DNA of 64,000 nt from positions 124,001 to 188,000 of the forward strand of contig JAJDDN010000008.1 of the NCBI GenBank assembly GCA_029260295.1, given 5' to 3'. Positions 53,958 to 63,990 of this stretch are shown one piece after another. Origin of the DNA: Phycisphaerales bacterium. Lineage in GTDB: Bacteria; Planctomycetota; Phycisphaerae; Phycisphaerales; UBA1924. The notes under the pieces were generated by a model that had not been told where the DNA came from, did not search any database, and was given only the letters and a program-made list of their open reading frames with translations. A program made the position numbers and the translations under genes. Every line of letters starts with the position of its first letter. Position 1 is the stretch's first letter.

Positions 53958-55085
53958 ATGTCTACAGTCCAGATCGACAGATTGCTCGATACAGTCGTCA
54001 AAACCGGCGGCTCGGACCTTCACCTCACTGTTGGGCGTCAGCCCACCATTCGTCTCCATGGCGGGCTCCGGAATCTCGAAACAAAGGTTCTTGAGTCCGA
54101 CGACATGGTTTCATTGATGAAGTCCATCACCCCAGAGCGCAATCAGCAAGAACTCCAAGAAGAAGGCGGGACCGACTTCGGCTTCGCCTACGGCGAAGCC
54201 GCCCGTTTTCGCGTTTCGGTCTTCCGTCAGCGTGGCGACATCGCGATCGTGCTTCGGCAGATTCCAAACAGGCTCCTGACCTTTGACCAGATCGGCCTGC
54301 CTGATATTTGTAGGGATCTCATCCGCCGTCCTCGTGGGCTCTTCCTGGTCACGGGCCCTACGGGCTCTGGTAAGACGACCTCGCTTGCGACCATGATCGA
54401 CCATGTGAATCAGACCATGGATCGGCACATCGTAACGATGGAAGATCCAATCGAATACTACCACGAACATCAGAAGTCCATCGTTAACCAGCGTGAGGTC
54501 GGGAACGATGTTCCCAGCTTCGCAGAGGCACTCCGTCGTGCCTTGCGTCAGGACCCCGATGTCATCCTGGTGGGCGAAATGCGTGACCTCGAGACGATCG
54601 AGGCCGCGGTCCGTGCCGCCGAAACCGGTCACCTTGTGTTTGGAACGCTCCATACCACTGGTGCCGCCAAGACGATTGACCGTCTTGTCGATGCGTTCCC
54701 GGTATCTCAGCAGAACCAGATCCGCGTCCAGCTCTCGACTGCCCTGATCTGTGTACTCTCACAGGTGCTTCTCGGACGCGTTGATACCAAGGGGATGGTT
54801 GCCGCATATGAGTTCCTAGTCGTGACCCCCGCGATCGCGAACCTCATCCGTGATAACAAGTCGTACCGGATCGACTCGGCAATCCAGACCGGTAAAAAAT
54901 ACGGTATGCAACTCCTCGATGACCACCTGTGGTCGCTCTATGCCCGGGGCATGATCGATGCAGAAGAAATGATCGACAAGTGCAAGGACTCAACTGCGGT
55001 CCGTACCAAGGTGCATCAGGCGGGCGGCGTAATCGGTCGTCCAGAGCTCGATGACCCCGATGCCGATGTTGAACCCGAAGATTAA
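53958..55085 (+). CDS. pilT: twitching motility/retraction ATPase PilT
   Basis: 375 aa. Hexameric ATPase that depolymerises type IV pili. PAS-like N terminus (SDLHLTVGRQPTIRLHG), Walker A VTGPTGSGKTTSLATMID, Asp box MEDPIEYYH, Walker B ILVGEMRD, His box TGHLVFGTLHTTGA and the retraction motif AIANLIRDNK (family AIRNLIRE). GAGGAA stands a few bases before the ATG. Presence of PilT favours a true retractable pilus over a pure secretion system. Confidence 0.95.
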   Translation: MSTVQIDRLLDTVVKTGGSDLHLTVGRQPTIRLHGGLRNLETKVLESDDMVSLMKSITPERNQQELQEEGGTDFGFAYGEAARFRVSVFRQRGDIAIVLRQIPNRLLTFDQIGLPDICRDLIRRPRGLFLVTGPTGSGKTTSLATMIDHVNQTMDRHIVTMEDPIEYYHEHQKSIVNQREVGNDVPSFAEALRRALRQDPDVILVGEMRDLETIEAAVRAAETGHLVFGTLHTTGAAKTIDRLVDAFPVSQQNQIRVQLSTALICVLSQVLLGRVDTKGMVAAYEFLVVTPAIANLIRDNKSYRIDSAIQTGKKYGMQLLDDHLWSLYARGMIDAEEMIDKCKDSTAVRTKVHQAGGVIGRPELDDPDADVEPED

Positions 55086-55237
55086 GAGCGAATTAGCCCC
55101 GGCTCGCAAGAGCCACTAGCCAGGTGTCGCAACGCAAAAATCTAGTTAACAGGCGGAATCGGGCCAACCGGACTCGGTTTCTATGCGAACATTACCACAC
55201 GCCGATCATGGATCGGCATTGATCACGGAGTTGGCAC

Positions 55238-56968
55238 ATGGATCCTTCTGAACTCAAAGGCCGCAAGATAGGGCGTGTGCTCACCAAGATGGGTGTGATT
55301 ACGCGTGAGCAGGTCCACCAGGCGATTGGTGTTCAAAAAGGCCGGACACAAAAAATTAAAGTCGGTCAGATTTTGATTGAACTCGAGATGTGCAGCCAAA
55401 TCGATATTGACCGGGCCCTCGCCGGCCAAGCCGGGATGGAATATGTTGATATAGATGGAATCGAGTTGACCGACGAGATCATCGGATCGATCCCTGCTGA
55501 AAATGCCAAGGCTTATCAGTGTGTCCCGATCGAGTATGAGCCCAAGTCCAGAAGGCTTAAGGTCGCCCTCAAAAGTCCGGATAACTTCCAGGCTGTTGAC
55601 GACCTTCGTTTGCTGATGGGGGCAAAGGTAGAGGCGGTCATCGCTTCGCCGGACTCAATCGATAAGTTGCTCGCCAAGCACTTCGCCAAATCCGAATCAA
55701 TGGAAGAGGTGATGGGGGCCTTGGCGGCCGATGACAACCTCAAAAATCTTGGCGGCACATCGGACCAGTCCATCGACCTCGACGCGGTTATGGATGCTGC
55801 CGATGACAATCAGGTCATCAAGCTGCTCAATATGGTGTTGCTCCAGGCGATCCGCGACCGGGCATCGGATATCCACTTCGAGCCCTTCGAGCACGAGTTC
55901 AAAATGCGGTATCGGATCGACGGGGTTCTCTATGAGATGGTCCCCCCGCCCAAGCACCTCGGCGGTGCGATTACCTCGCGTGTTAAGGTCATGGCCAATC
56001 TAGACATCGCTGAACGACGCTTGCCTCAAGACGGTCGTATCGAGCTGACCGTTGGTGGGAACCCTGTTGACCTTCGTGTTGCTGTTCTTCCCACTATCTA
56101 TGGCGAGAGCGTCGTAATGCGTGTGCTCGACCGCGGGAATGTCGAACTTTCATTGGATCGTGTTGGTTTCCGTCCAGAAGAACTCGAAACTTTCCATGGC
56201 CTCATCCGCAAACCCAACGGCATTGTTATTGTGACGGGGCCAACGGGTTCAGGCAAAACAACCACGCTGTATGCCGCGCTGTCGGAACTGAACAACATCG
56301 AGACCAAAGTCCTGACGGCAGAAGACCCTGTCGAATACGATATCGACGGCCTATGCCAGGTTCAGGTCAACTCCGAGGTCGGTCTTTCGTTCGCAAGTGC
56401 ACTCCGGTCATTCCTGCGTCAAGACCCCGATGTTATTCTCGTTGGTGAAGTCCGTGACCTTGAGACCGCCCAGATCGCGGTCCAGGCATCGCTCACCGGT
56501 CACCTCGTGCTGACAACACTTCACACCAATGATGCGCCAAGTTCGATCATTCGTCTGGTTGACCTCGGGATTGAGCCGTTCTTGTTGACCGCAACAATCG
56601 AGGGCATTGTTGCCCAGCGACTGGTCCGTACGCTCGATCCGAAATCCAAAGAAGCCTATATGCCGACAGAGCAAGAGCTCATGGAACTCTCGCTGCGCCC
56701 TGATGATGTCAAGGGCAGAAAGTTCTTCCGTCCGGGATCATCCAGCGGTGTCGGGGGCGGATACAAGGGGCGGATGGCGCTCTTTGAGATCATGACACTC
56801 GATGACGAGATGAGAGAGCTCATCGTTAAAAACGCAAGCACAACCGTGCTCAGAAACCTGGCACGGAAAAAAGGCATGCGGTCATTGCGTGATGGCGGGA
56901 TGCTCGCTATTTACGAGGGGCAGACGACGATTGACGAGGTCGTCCGCGAAACACTGGCTGAAGAATAA
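55238..56968 (+). CDS. type IV pilus/type II secretion ATPase, GspE/PilB family (second copy)
   Basis: 576 aa, same architecture as the copy at 52181: N-terminal GspE domain (IGRVLTKMGVITREQVHQAI), SDIHFEP, Walker A VTGPTGSGKTTTLYAALSEL, AEDPVEYDIDGLCQVQV, ILVGEVRDLE, LTGHLVLTTLHTNDAPSS. Again the zinc cysteines are absent. GGAG in front of the ATG, in a 152-base gap that also holds the hairpin GGCTC-GCAA-GAGCC (55101-55114). The two ATPases differ clearly, so they may serve different assemblies or form a mixed motor. Confidence 0.92.
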   Translation: MDPSELKGRKIGRVLTKMGVITREQVHQAIGVQKGRTQKIKVGQILIELEMCSQIDIDRALAGQAGMEYVDIDGIELTDEIIGSIPAENAKAYQCVPIEYEPKSRRLKVALKSPDNFQAVDDLRLLMGAKVEAVIASPDSIDKLLAKHFAKSESMEEVMGALAADDNLKNLGGTSDQSIDLDAVMDAADDNQVIKLLNMVLLQAIRDRASDIHFEPFEHEFKMRYRIDGVLYEMVPPPKHLGGAITSRVKVMANLDIAERRLPQDGRIELTVGGNPVDLRVAVLPTIYGESVVMRVLDRGNVELSLDRVGFRPEELETFHGLIRKPNGIVIVTGPTGSGKTTTLYAALSELNNIETKVLTAEDPVEYDIDGLCQVQVNSEVGLSFASALRSFLRQDPDVILVGEVRDLETAQIAVQASLTGHLVLTTLHTNDAPSSIIRLVDLGIEPFLLTATIEGIVAQRLVRTLDPKSKEAYMPTEQELMELSLRPDDVKGRKFFRPGSSSGVGGGYKGRMALFEIMTLDDEMRELIVKNASTTVLRNLARKKGMRSLRDGGMLAIYEGQTTIDEVVRETLAEE

Positions 56969-56987
56969 GTTCTCAATGGGGCACTTC

Positions 56988-57004
56988 GGGAACCACCCGT
57001 TCCC
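56988..57004. other. inverted repeat GGGAAC/GTTCCC between second ATPase and pilC
   Basis: Six-base arms at 56988-56993 and 56999-57004 with a CACCC loop, lying before the pilC ribosome binding site. No T run follows. Confidence 0.35.
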
Positions 57005-57042
57005 AACAGGATCCTGAGTTGGATCACCGGAAGGATGAAGTC

Positions 57043-58338
57043 ATGGCGACATTTGTATACCAAGCACTCAATGCGGCAGGCAAAGCCCAGAAGGGGACCG
57101 TCGAGGCGGCCAGTTCAGAAGATGCGATTCAACGAATCAAATCCCAGGGCTATTTCCCCACTTCAGTACAGCCTCAAAAAGAGAAAAAAAGCAAGGGCGG
57201 AGCAAAGGGCGGCTTGGCCGCAAGTGCATCGGCAACCAAAAAGAAGAAAAAGAAGAAGGGCGGCGGATTTTCAATCGGCGGTGTCAGCGCCAAGTACCTC
57301 ACTCTCTTCACACGCCAGCTCTCAACGCTTCAAGACGCGGGCCTGCCCCTGCTCCGTTCGCTCCAGATTCTTGAAAGTCAGCAAAAACCAGGCGTGCTCA
57401 AGAATGTGCTCCAGAATGTGACCGAAGAGGTCGAGGGCGGTTCGTCACTTTCAGAAGCGATGGCTAAGCAGCCCAAAGCTTTCGATCATCTCTATGTCAA
57501 AATGGTCAACGCCGGTGAAATCGGTGGTGTTCTTGACATCATCCTCCAGCGTCTATCTGAGTTCATGGAAAAATCCGAACGCCTCAAGCGGAAGATCAAG
57601 GGCGCGATGGTCTACCCGATCGTGGTCGTCTTCATCGCACTTGTCATTTTGACTGCGATCATGGTCTTTATCATCCCTCAGTTTGTTGAAATCTTTACCG
57701 ACTTTGAGGTCGAACTCCCGGGGCTGACCCTTTGGCTCATGAGCACCTCAAACTGGGTTGTCGGGAAACTTCCAGGCCAAGAAATCCCCGGCTGGGTGAT
57801 CATTATATTTGGTCCGTTTATCATCTTCTTCGGTGTCAAACTCATCCGAAAGACCAAGCCCGGCAAGGCGGTCCTCGATAGGCTCATGCTCTGGACCCCG
57901 GTGTTCGGAACTCTTGTCAAGAAAACAACCATCGCACGATTCACAAGAACGCTCGGCACGCTTATCAGCGCCGGCGTCCCCATCCTCGAAGCCGTCACTA
58001 TTACCGGGCAAACCTCGGGCAACTATGTGTTCGAGAAAGCACTCCGCAAGGTCCATGATTCGATCCGAGAGGGTGAAACCTTTGCCGACCCTCTCCGTGA
58101 ATCCAAGGTTTGTGATGCCATTGTGGTCAACATGATCGATGTTGGCGAAGAAACCGGTGACATGGACTCGATGCTCATGAAAATCGCGGACAACTACGAC
58201 GAAGAAGTCGATGTCGCGGTCGAATCACTCGTCTCGCTCCTCGAACCCATTATGGTGGTTCTCCTCGGGGGCATGGTCGGCACCATCGTTGTTGCGATGT
58301 TCCTCCCCATGGTCAAGATGATCGAAAGCCTCCAGTAG
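57043..58338 (+). CDS. pilC: type IV pilus/secretion inner-membrane platform protein PilC/GspF
   Basis: 431 aa. Starts MATFVYQALNAAGKAQKGTV, typical PilC. A lysine-rich stretch (about 47-74) lies before the first GspF domain (LFTRQLSTLQDAGLPLLRSL). GspF repeats at about 90-210 and 290-420, and three membrane helices (about 190-212, 240-285, 400-425). GGAAGGATGA before the ATG supports the start; an in-frame TTG at 57019 is unlikely. It anchors the ATPases to the membrane and lies directly after the second copy. Confidence 0.93.
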   Translation: MATFVYQALNAAGKAQKGTVEAASSEDAIQRIKSQGYFPTSVQPQKEKKSKGGAKGGLAASASATKKKKKKKGGGFSIGGVSAKYLTLFTRQLSTLQDAGLPLLRSLQILESQQKPGVLKNVLQNVTEEVEGGSSLSEAMAKQPKAFDHLYVKMVNAGEIGGVLDIILQRLSEFMEKSERLKRKIKGAMVYPIVVVFIALVILTAIMVFIIPQFVEIFTDFEVELPGLTLWLMSTSNWVVGKLPGQEIPGWVIIIFGPFIIFFGVKLIRKTKPGKAVLDRLMLWTPVFGTLVKKTTIARFTRTLGTLISAGVPILEAVTITGQTSGNYVFEKALRKVHDSIREGETFADPLRESKVCDAIVVNMIDVGEETGDMDSMLMKIADNYDEEVDVAVESLVSLLEPIMVVLLGGMVGTIVVAMFLPMVKMIESLQ

Positions 58339-58421
58339 CCCGCGACTGACAACTCAAGCATCCCAGAGCTTTGATTCGACGACCCAAACGCCAACTGTTC
58401 TTTACAACGGAGTTCCAACCA

Positions 58422-59606
58422 GTGCACACGCACAAATCACATCCTGAACGCCTCGGCAATCCCGCCGCTCAGAGTCGTGCATTCTCGCTTCTCGAGCTTG
58501 TGGTTGTGACGGCTCTCATTGTGCTGCTGATCACCTTCCTGGCCTCGGCTCTTGGGCGAGCCTCAATCAGTGCCCGCCAAACCGCCAGCCAGCGATCCGC
58601 CGAGGCGATCGCGGTCGCTGTTGAGCACTTCCGCCTCGAGTTTGGGTTCCTCCCGCCATTGGTTCATGATGGCGAGATCATCAATGCCAACGGCGACTTC
58701 TACCCGTGGGACGTCATCGCAAACGGCCTTTCATCAGACGATGGTCCTCTCAAGGATGGGCCCAACAGTGTCACCTACGCATACAAAACACTCGTTGTTT
58801 GGTCTGAAGGCGCCGACTTTAGCTTCTTCCGGCGTCGTGACTCCAATGACGCCGCTGACCCTGTGGATATTCCTGGCGCCGGCTCGTGGGACATCGAATC
58901 CGCATGGGACGACCGCCGCTATTCTCGCTACGCCCTCGCTTACTACCTCACCGGAGCCCTGCCCCGCTCGGCAGATGGTGTCGCCGGGCAAGGGATGGCC
59001 AGGCCCATGGCCAACGGTGGCTTTGCCAATGTCGGCTATCCTGTCGGCAGCACACGCGATCGCTATCAGCCGACCATCGACACAAACCGCGCAGGAATCA
59101 AGGTCAGAGCCGGTTACGCCCGTCCAATAGAAATCGCCGAGCATGACGCGTCGATTACTGACTTTGATTCTCTCAGCCCCGACATGGTCTACGACCTCTA
59201 TGCCAACGAAGACCAGGACCTCCTCGTAGCTCTGGTTGATAACTTTGGCACCGCCTACCGCTATTACCGCTGGGAATCGGGGCGATACAACAACAACCGA
59301 AGGCTGGTCGTCGAATCGACGCTCGATCTCAATATCCCGCCGATCCTGCTCAACCCGCTCACACTCGTTGAACTCGAAAACAACGACACCGATGCCCAAG
59401 AGTATGACCTGACCGAAGGGAACCTGGAACTCAGAAACGCACGGTTCGCCATCGTCGGTGCCGGTGCTGATGGGCTCTTTGGCACCGAGCCAATCGACTA
59501 TCTGGTCTCTCAACTCAGCCGACGAGATCCCGAAGGCGATCCCGAAGAAATCGCGAGACTCCGCCAAAGAGCGATGGACGACAATGTCATCGCCCTCGGA
59601 AAATAA
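58422..59606 (+). CDS. large prepilin-like protein (GspG-like N terminus)
   Basis: 394 aa, GTG start with GGAG nine bases ahead. A 20-residue leader is followed by the cleavage site RA/FSLLELVVVTALIVLLIT, with the conserved Glu at +5 and one N-terminal membrane helix. The rest is a soluble domain of about 330 residues, much longer than the 120-180 of normal pseudopilins, rich in Asp, Asn and Tyr. Cut after Ala rather than Gly. First of four such genes. The passenger domain is unrecognised. Confidence 0.85.
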   Translation: MHTHKSHPERLGNPAAQSRAFSLLELVVVTALIVLLITFLASALGRASISARQTASQRSAEAIAVAVEHFRLEFGFLPPLVHDGEIINANGDFYPWDVIANGLSSDDGPLKDGPNSVTYAYKTLVVWSEGADFSFFRRRDSNDAADPVDIPGAGSWDIESAWDDRRYSRYALAYYLTGALPRSADGVAGQGMARPMANGGFANVGYPVGSTRDRYQPTIDTNRAGIKVRAGYARPIEIAEHDASITDFDSLSPDMVYDLYANEDQDLLVALVDNFGTAYRYYRWESGRYNNNRRLVVESTLDLNIPPILLNPLTLVELENNDTDAQEYDLTEGNLELRNARFAIVGAGADGLFGTEPIDYLVSQLSRRDPEGDPEEIARLRQRAMDDNVIALGK

Positions 59607-59648
59607 GTTTATAGAAAATAGATTCAGGAAGCACACAAGAAGATCACA

Positions 59649-60986
59649 ATGAACACCAATCGAACATCACAACCCCGCTCGACGAACGCCCTTCGTACAG
59701 CATTCACGCTTGTGGAGGTCTTGGTCGTGATCGTGATCGGGCTGATCATTCTGACCATTTCTGTTCCGGTATTTCAGACCATCATCGATTCTTCAGACCG
59801 CTCACTGGCGATCAACTCTCTCCAGACTGCCGTGCAAGCCGCCCAGGATATCGCACTTGAAGGCAGAGAAGGAGAGGACGGCGCCATCGTGTTCCTGGTC
59901 GACGACAACGGTCGTCTCTCGATGATTCCCGCCGTTAAAATCGGCACCTACCGCGAGCCATACCTCGCCCCGCCGGGCGATCTCGGATCTCAATCCTTCG
60001 ATTACGATTATGTTGTGATGGAAGTGTTTAGCCCGCTTGATTCGGGCAGTTCGATACAACTTCCCGAGTCATGGTTTGTGAGAGGGTACGCGTCCGTCGG
60101 GAGCATGATCGACCGCTTTGTGCCGGCCGACATTAATGGCGGACGCTCGATCGCAATCTGGTACAACTCCCCGCTTTATGGCGGCTCAGATGTGAACAGC
60201 GCAATCAAAGATGAAGGACACTGGGTATTCCCAGAAACAAACCTCTTTGCCAAAGACGCGCAGCATGTTGGTGGCGACCCGGTAACGGGAAATCTCGGTG
60301 CGATGCAATCGCAGTTCCGTTCACCAAGACAGTCATTCATGATCCGGTTCGATGGCCGAACCGGTGAACTCAGCCGATCGACCGCGCCGGCCCTCTTTAT
60401 CGATCCTCGTTTGAGCAGGGAACGCCCGTTCGGGGATCAGCCAGCAATCGAAGACCAATGGAAGCGTGTAGATCTCTCTGAAAGCACCCGGCGGTGGGGG
60501 ATCCGCATGCTCTCTGTAGCAGACACCGATTCAAACGGCTCGCCTTGGACTAACGGCGACCAGTTCACCCGTTCACTCTGGCTGGGCAATATCTCCCACG
60601 ACACAGTTCTTGTCAAATCGGTCACTCGTATCGCGCTCTACAACGAGCAAGATTTGGCCCGTGATCTCGGAGCCAGAGGGCTCAATCAAGTCACCGGCAC
60701 ACTCTACAAAGACTACGACCAAAGCGACTCCCAATCAGAAATCGAGTTCGATTTCGATCTCTGGCCGACCAACACCCCAGACGCTCAACAACTCCTTACG
60801 GCGATCGATCGCTGGATCCAAGGCGACACCGGCGGACCATTTGTGAACGGTCGCCCTTGGCCAGATGGTGTCATCAGATTTACAGATGATACAGATCCAG
60901 ATAGTGCCGCTGAGTTCGACGAACCACGCTCCCGCCTCTACCTCATTCAGCCATATTCAGGCAAACTCCAAGAGGTGATGCGATGA
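59649..60986 (+). CDS. large prepilin-like protein (GspH-like N terminus)
   Basis: 445 aa. Cleavage site TA/FTLVEVLVVIVIGLIILTI with Glu +5, one membrane helix, then about 400 residues of beta-rich sequence. Substantially larger than known minor pilins. Its end overlaps the next gene by four bases (ATGA), so all downstream genes are coupled. Function beyond pilus or pseudopilus assembly is unknown. Confidence 0.83.
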   Translation: MNTNRTSQPRSTNALRTAFTLVEVLVVIVIGLIILTISVPVFQTIIDSSDRSLAINSLQTAVQAAQDIALEGREGEDGAIVFLVDDNGRLSMIPAVKIGTYREPYLAPPGDLGSQSFDYDYVVMEVFSPLDSGSSIQLPESWFVRGYASVGSMIDRFVPADINGGRSIAIWYNSPLYGGSDVNSAIKDEGHWVFPETNLFAKDAQHVGGDPVTGNLGAMQSQFRSPRQSFMIRFDGRTGELSRSTAPALFIDPRLSRERPFGDQPAIEDQWKRVDLSESTRRWGIRMLSVADTDSNGSPWTNGDQFTRSLWLGNISHDTVLVKSVTRIALYNEQDLARDLGARGLNQVTGTLYKDYDQSDSQSEIEFDFDLWPTNTPDAQQLLTAIDRWIQGDTGGPFVNGRPWPDGVIRFTDDTDPDSAAEFDEPRSRLYLIQPYSGKLQEVMR

Positions 60987-62161
60987 ACAATCAATATTCA
61001 GCACATCGTGAATCTCGCCAAAGCGGCTTCACGCTCATCGAGGTTCTCATCGCGATCCTCATCCTCGCCCTGGGATTGCTCGGGCTCGGTGCCGTCTTCC
61101 CCGCAGTCATCGCCCAGCAGCGGAAGGCTGTAGGGACCGTCGAAGGCGAAAGCGTCGCCAGCATGGCCGAGGCCATTGTCACATCAAACCCAGAGATTAT
61201 CGATTTCTCACCTTGGTTCGATCCCACGAGCAACTTCGGTAAGGACAACTTAAATACCGATACATTCGAATGGATCGTTGGTCCACTCGTGCCTTACAAC
61301 TCCTATCTTGAGCGTCCCGGCTTCTTTGATGATAATGGCGACGGGAACTTCCCATTCCCTGGCTCTCAGGATGGCTTCTGGTATCCAAATCTAGTCGATC
61401 TCGATACCAGCCCAACCAGCTCCACGGATCTTAATAAGGCATTATCTGTTGCCGACCGTCTGATCCCTCAGCCATTCTCCGGCAAAGATCCCAAGTATGT
61501 CTGGGACATTGTCGCCAGGCGTGCCCCGGGCAGCAACCGTCCTCAACTCGGTATCTTTATCCGCCAGATCGACCAACGCATCAATGTTCCACTCAATAGC
61601 ACACTCAGCGATGTACTCGTGCGAACCGCGGGCACCGTAGGCGGAGCCCCGGCTCTCCCGGTCGCCATTGACAAAAGCAATGGCCGCCCAACGGTCGACA
61701 CCACAGCCGATTACGCCGACAGCGACGACATCGTCTACGCGGCCCCACAAACTCTCCAGGTCCAGGTTGTCAGCGATCATCTTGATTGGTTGATCATCGA
61801 GGATGCCGGCAACTTCTTCATCGACACCTCGATCTCCTTCGCAACCAAGCCCGGTCAAAAACTCCTCGACAACACCGGCACCGTCCGCACCGTATTGGGG
61901 CCAGCAATCGGGGTTGATCAGAGTGATCCCATTGCCACCGATACCAGGATCATCAGGGTTTCTCCTCCCTTCCAGCCAAGCCAAGCCGCCGGTGATTCCG
62001 GGTCCTATACCGAGGATCTCAACAACCCCGACACCTCCCCTCTGGTTTCGGATGAAGCTTCAAAGAGGGCGGCCCGCGCCTCGTGGGTCCGCCAGATTGT
62101 CTTTACCCCACGCACACCATTCGCTATCCGTGTCGTTACCCTCGAGGAGAACTCGCCATGA
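60983..62161 (+). CDS. large prepilin-like protein (PilV/GspI-like N terminus)
   Basis: 392 aa. Leader MNNQYSAHRESRQSG, cleavage SG/FTLIEVLIAILILALGLLGL with Glu +5. The ALGLLGLGAV continuation is characteristic of PilV/GspI minor pilins. The remaining 350 residues are a large Asp- and Pro-rich domain. Start and stop both overlap neighbours by four bases. Confidence 0.83.
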   Translation: MNNQYSAHRESRQSGFTLIEVLIAILILALGLLGLGAVFPAVIAQQRKAVGTVEGESVASMAEAIVTSNPEIIDFSPWFDPTSNFGKDNLNTDTFEWIVGPLVPYNSYLERPGFFDDNGDGNFPFPGSQDGFWYPNLVDLDTSPTSSTDLNKALSVADRLIPQPFSGKDPKYVWDIVARRAPGSNRPQLGIFIRQIDQRINVPLNSTLSDVLVRTAGTVGGAPALPVAIDKSNGRPTVDTTADYADSDDIVYAAPQTLQVQVVSDHLDWLIIEDAGNFFIDTSISFATKPGQKLLDNTGTVRTVLGPAIGVDQSDPIATDTRIIRVSPPFQPSQAAGDSGSYTEDLNNPDTSPLVSDEASKRAARASWVRQIVFTPRTPFAIRVVTLEENSP

Positions 62162-63990
62162 GTATGAGCCATCCTCAGCAACATCCACGCCGAATCCATA
62201 CCAACATTGGATTCACCATCATCGAGGTGCTCGTCACCATTGGCATCCTTGTCATTATCGCCGTTGGCGTTTCGACTATTTTCTCTTCGGTTTCCGAAAC
62301 GGTCAATAAGGGCAAACGAATCTCCGAGATCAACCGTTACGCAGCGCAGTTTGAACGCATCATGCGCGACGACTTCCAGAACATGACCCGCGACGGGTTC
62401 CTCGTTATTGTTCATCAGAACGCTGAGGGTGCCAACTTCGACCGTGATGTCCAGCTCTCGCCCGGGGATATCTCCGGACTCAATAACAAGGGCCGCCCAC
62501 GCCGCGTTGATGAGATCATGTTCTTCAGCCAGGGCCAGTTTGAATCCTCGCGCCGCGCCATCGCGACCGACATGGTCGCCAGATCTTCCGAAGCCGCCAT
62601 CTACTACGGCCACGGCCAAAAGCGAGTCCCAGACCTCGTAGATCCGAGCCCAGGAAATCCCAACAACCTATTTTTCAATCCAATAGTCACCGATACCAAC
62701 TACGAGCCCGACGCTCGTCTCGGGCTCGCACCCAGCGGCATTGTCAACCCCAACCAGTATGCCCGTGATTGGTCGCTCCTCCGCCATGTTACCCTTCTCG
62801 CCCAGCCACAATCCGCCGGTCAGGCCCTCCCAGATGATGTCTACGGCGTCACACGAATCGGGACAGATCGCCAGTGGCTCGAAGATTCACAGCGACAAAT
62901 CGCCCTCCAGCCCGCAGGGCGGTCCATCTTCAACTCGCTATCGCAAACCGGATTCGCCGGAGCCCTTCCAGCAACCGCAAACTATGACCTCCCGAAGTGG
63001 TACAGGCAGTACCAACCCGCCGGCGGTCCGATGCCCTTCGGATTTGTTGACCCCGTTCTTCGCTCCTCAGGCCTGCTCGACATCGTTACCGAAGACCTCG
63101 CAAGTATTCAAGCCACTTTGTACGGTGTTTCATTTTCCGATAGCCCACTCGACTACTGGACCCGTAACAACCTCAATCAAAACCCCGCTTCCATGAGTAG
63201 TTCTTATGACAGGTTCGCTTTGGATTTCTGGGATCCGTTGACCTCACCGAGCCCGGCCAATGCGAACAACCTCAGTCTACCGGTCAACGGCGGATCGTCG
63301 CCGCACTTCGACAATGTCCGTGACTGGATGATCGATGCGATGCCTTCCCTTTGGGATGTCAACTTCGACCCGCCGGTTCAACTCTCACGCGTTCGCTACG
63401 AGGACATCCCCACGCGTCTCCTGTATGACAGCGATGCATTCGGCAACCCAAGCAATCAAGCAAATCAGCGGTCACGGATCTACGCCGAGGCCGATCAAGA
63501 AATGCTCGGTTCTTCTGTATTCATTCCGCAATGCACCGAGTTCGTTATCGAATGGTCATTCGGATTCATTGACGCTTCAATCACTGATCCTACAGATCTG
63601 AGATACAAAAAAATGCTCTGGTACGGGCTCGATCGTTGGATCGATTCAAATCAGAACGGCTTGATAGAACCATCAGGCAACGGACTGGTAGCCGGCCAAG
63701 ATCAACTCGTGGCAGAGTACTATAACAAACGCCCAGCTGTCCCCGCGATCCCCAACTTTGATCGAGGCCCAGACCCAGAACTTATCGTCGGCCACCCCGC
63801 GATCGCGGGTGGCTTCGGCACCCCTCCGGCATTAGAAATCTCCACCTTTGCCTACCCAGACCTCAACGGCACCCAGTGGCCATGGCCAAAGTTCATCCGG
63901 GTCACCATCTCCATCGCCGATCCAAACGATTTAACCCTCGAACGAACATTCCAGATGGTCTTCGATATACCAGAGGCGTCCAACAACTGA
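62158..63990 (+). CDS. very large prepilin-like protein (GspJ-like N terminus)
   Basis: 610 aa from the ATG at 62158, which overlaps the previous stop and follows GAGGAGA. Cleavage IG/FTIIEVLVTIGILVIIAVGV with Glu +5, then GVSTIFSSVSETVNKGKRIS, the GspJ/PulJ-type helix. The passenger is about 560 residues, several times the usual size, rich in Asn, Pro and Tyr. The longer frame starting at 62083 would overlap the preceding gene. Ends 10 bases before the window edge. Confidence 0.83.
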   Translation: MSMSHPQQHPRRIHTNIGFTIIEVLVTIGILVIIAVGVSTIFSSVSETVNKGKRISEINRYAAQFERIMRDDFQNMTRDGFLVIVHQNAEGANFDRDVQLSPGDISGLNNKGRPRRVDEIMFFSQGQFESSRRAIATDMVARSSEAAIYYGHGQKRVPDLVDPSPGNPNNLFFNPIVTDTNYEPDARLGLAPSGIVNPNQYARDWSLLRHVTLLAQPQSAGQALPDDVYGVTRIGTDRQWLEDSQRQIALQPAGRSIFNSLSQTGFAGALPATANYDLPKWYRQYQPAGGPMPFGFVDPVLRSSGLLDIVTEDLASIQATLYGVSFSDSPLDYWTRNNLNQNPASMSSSYDRFALDFWDPLTSPSPANANNLSLPVNGGSSPHFDNVRDWMIDAMPSLWDVNFDPPVQLSRVRYEDIPTRLLYDSDAFGNPSNQANQRSRIYAEADQEMLGSSVFIPQCTEFVIEWSFGFIDASITDPTDLRYKKMLWYGLDRWIDSNQNGLIEPSGNGLVAGQDQLVAEYYNKRPAVPAIPNFDRGPDPELIVGHPAIAGGFGTPPALEISTFAYPDLNGTQWPWPKFIRVTISIADPNDLTLERTFQMVFDIPEASNN

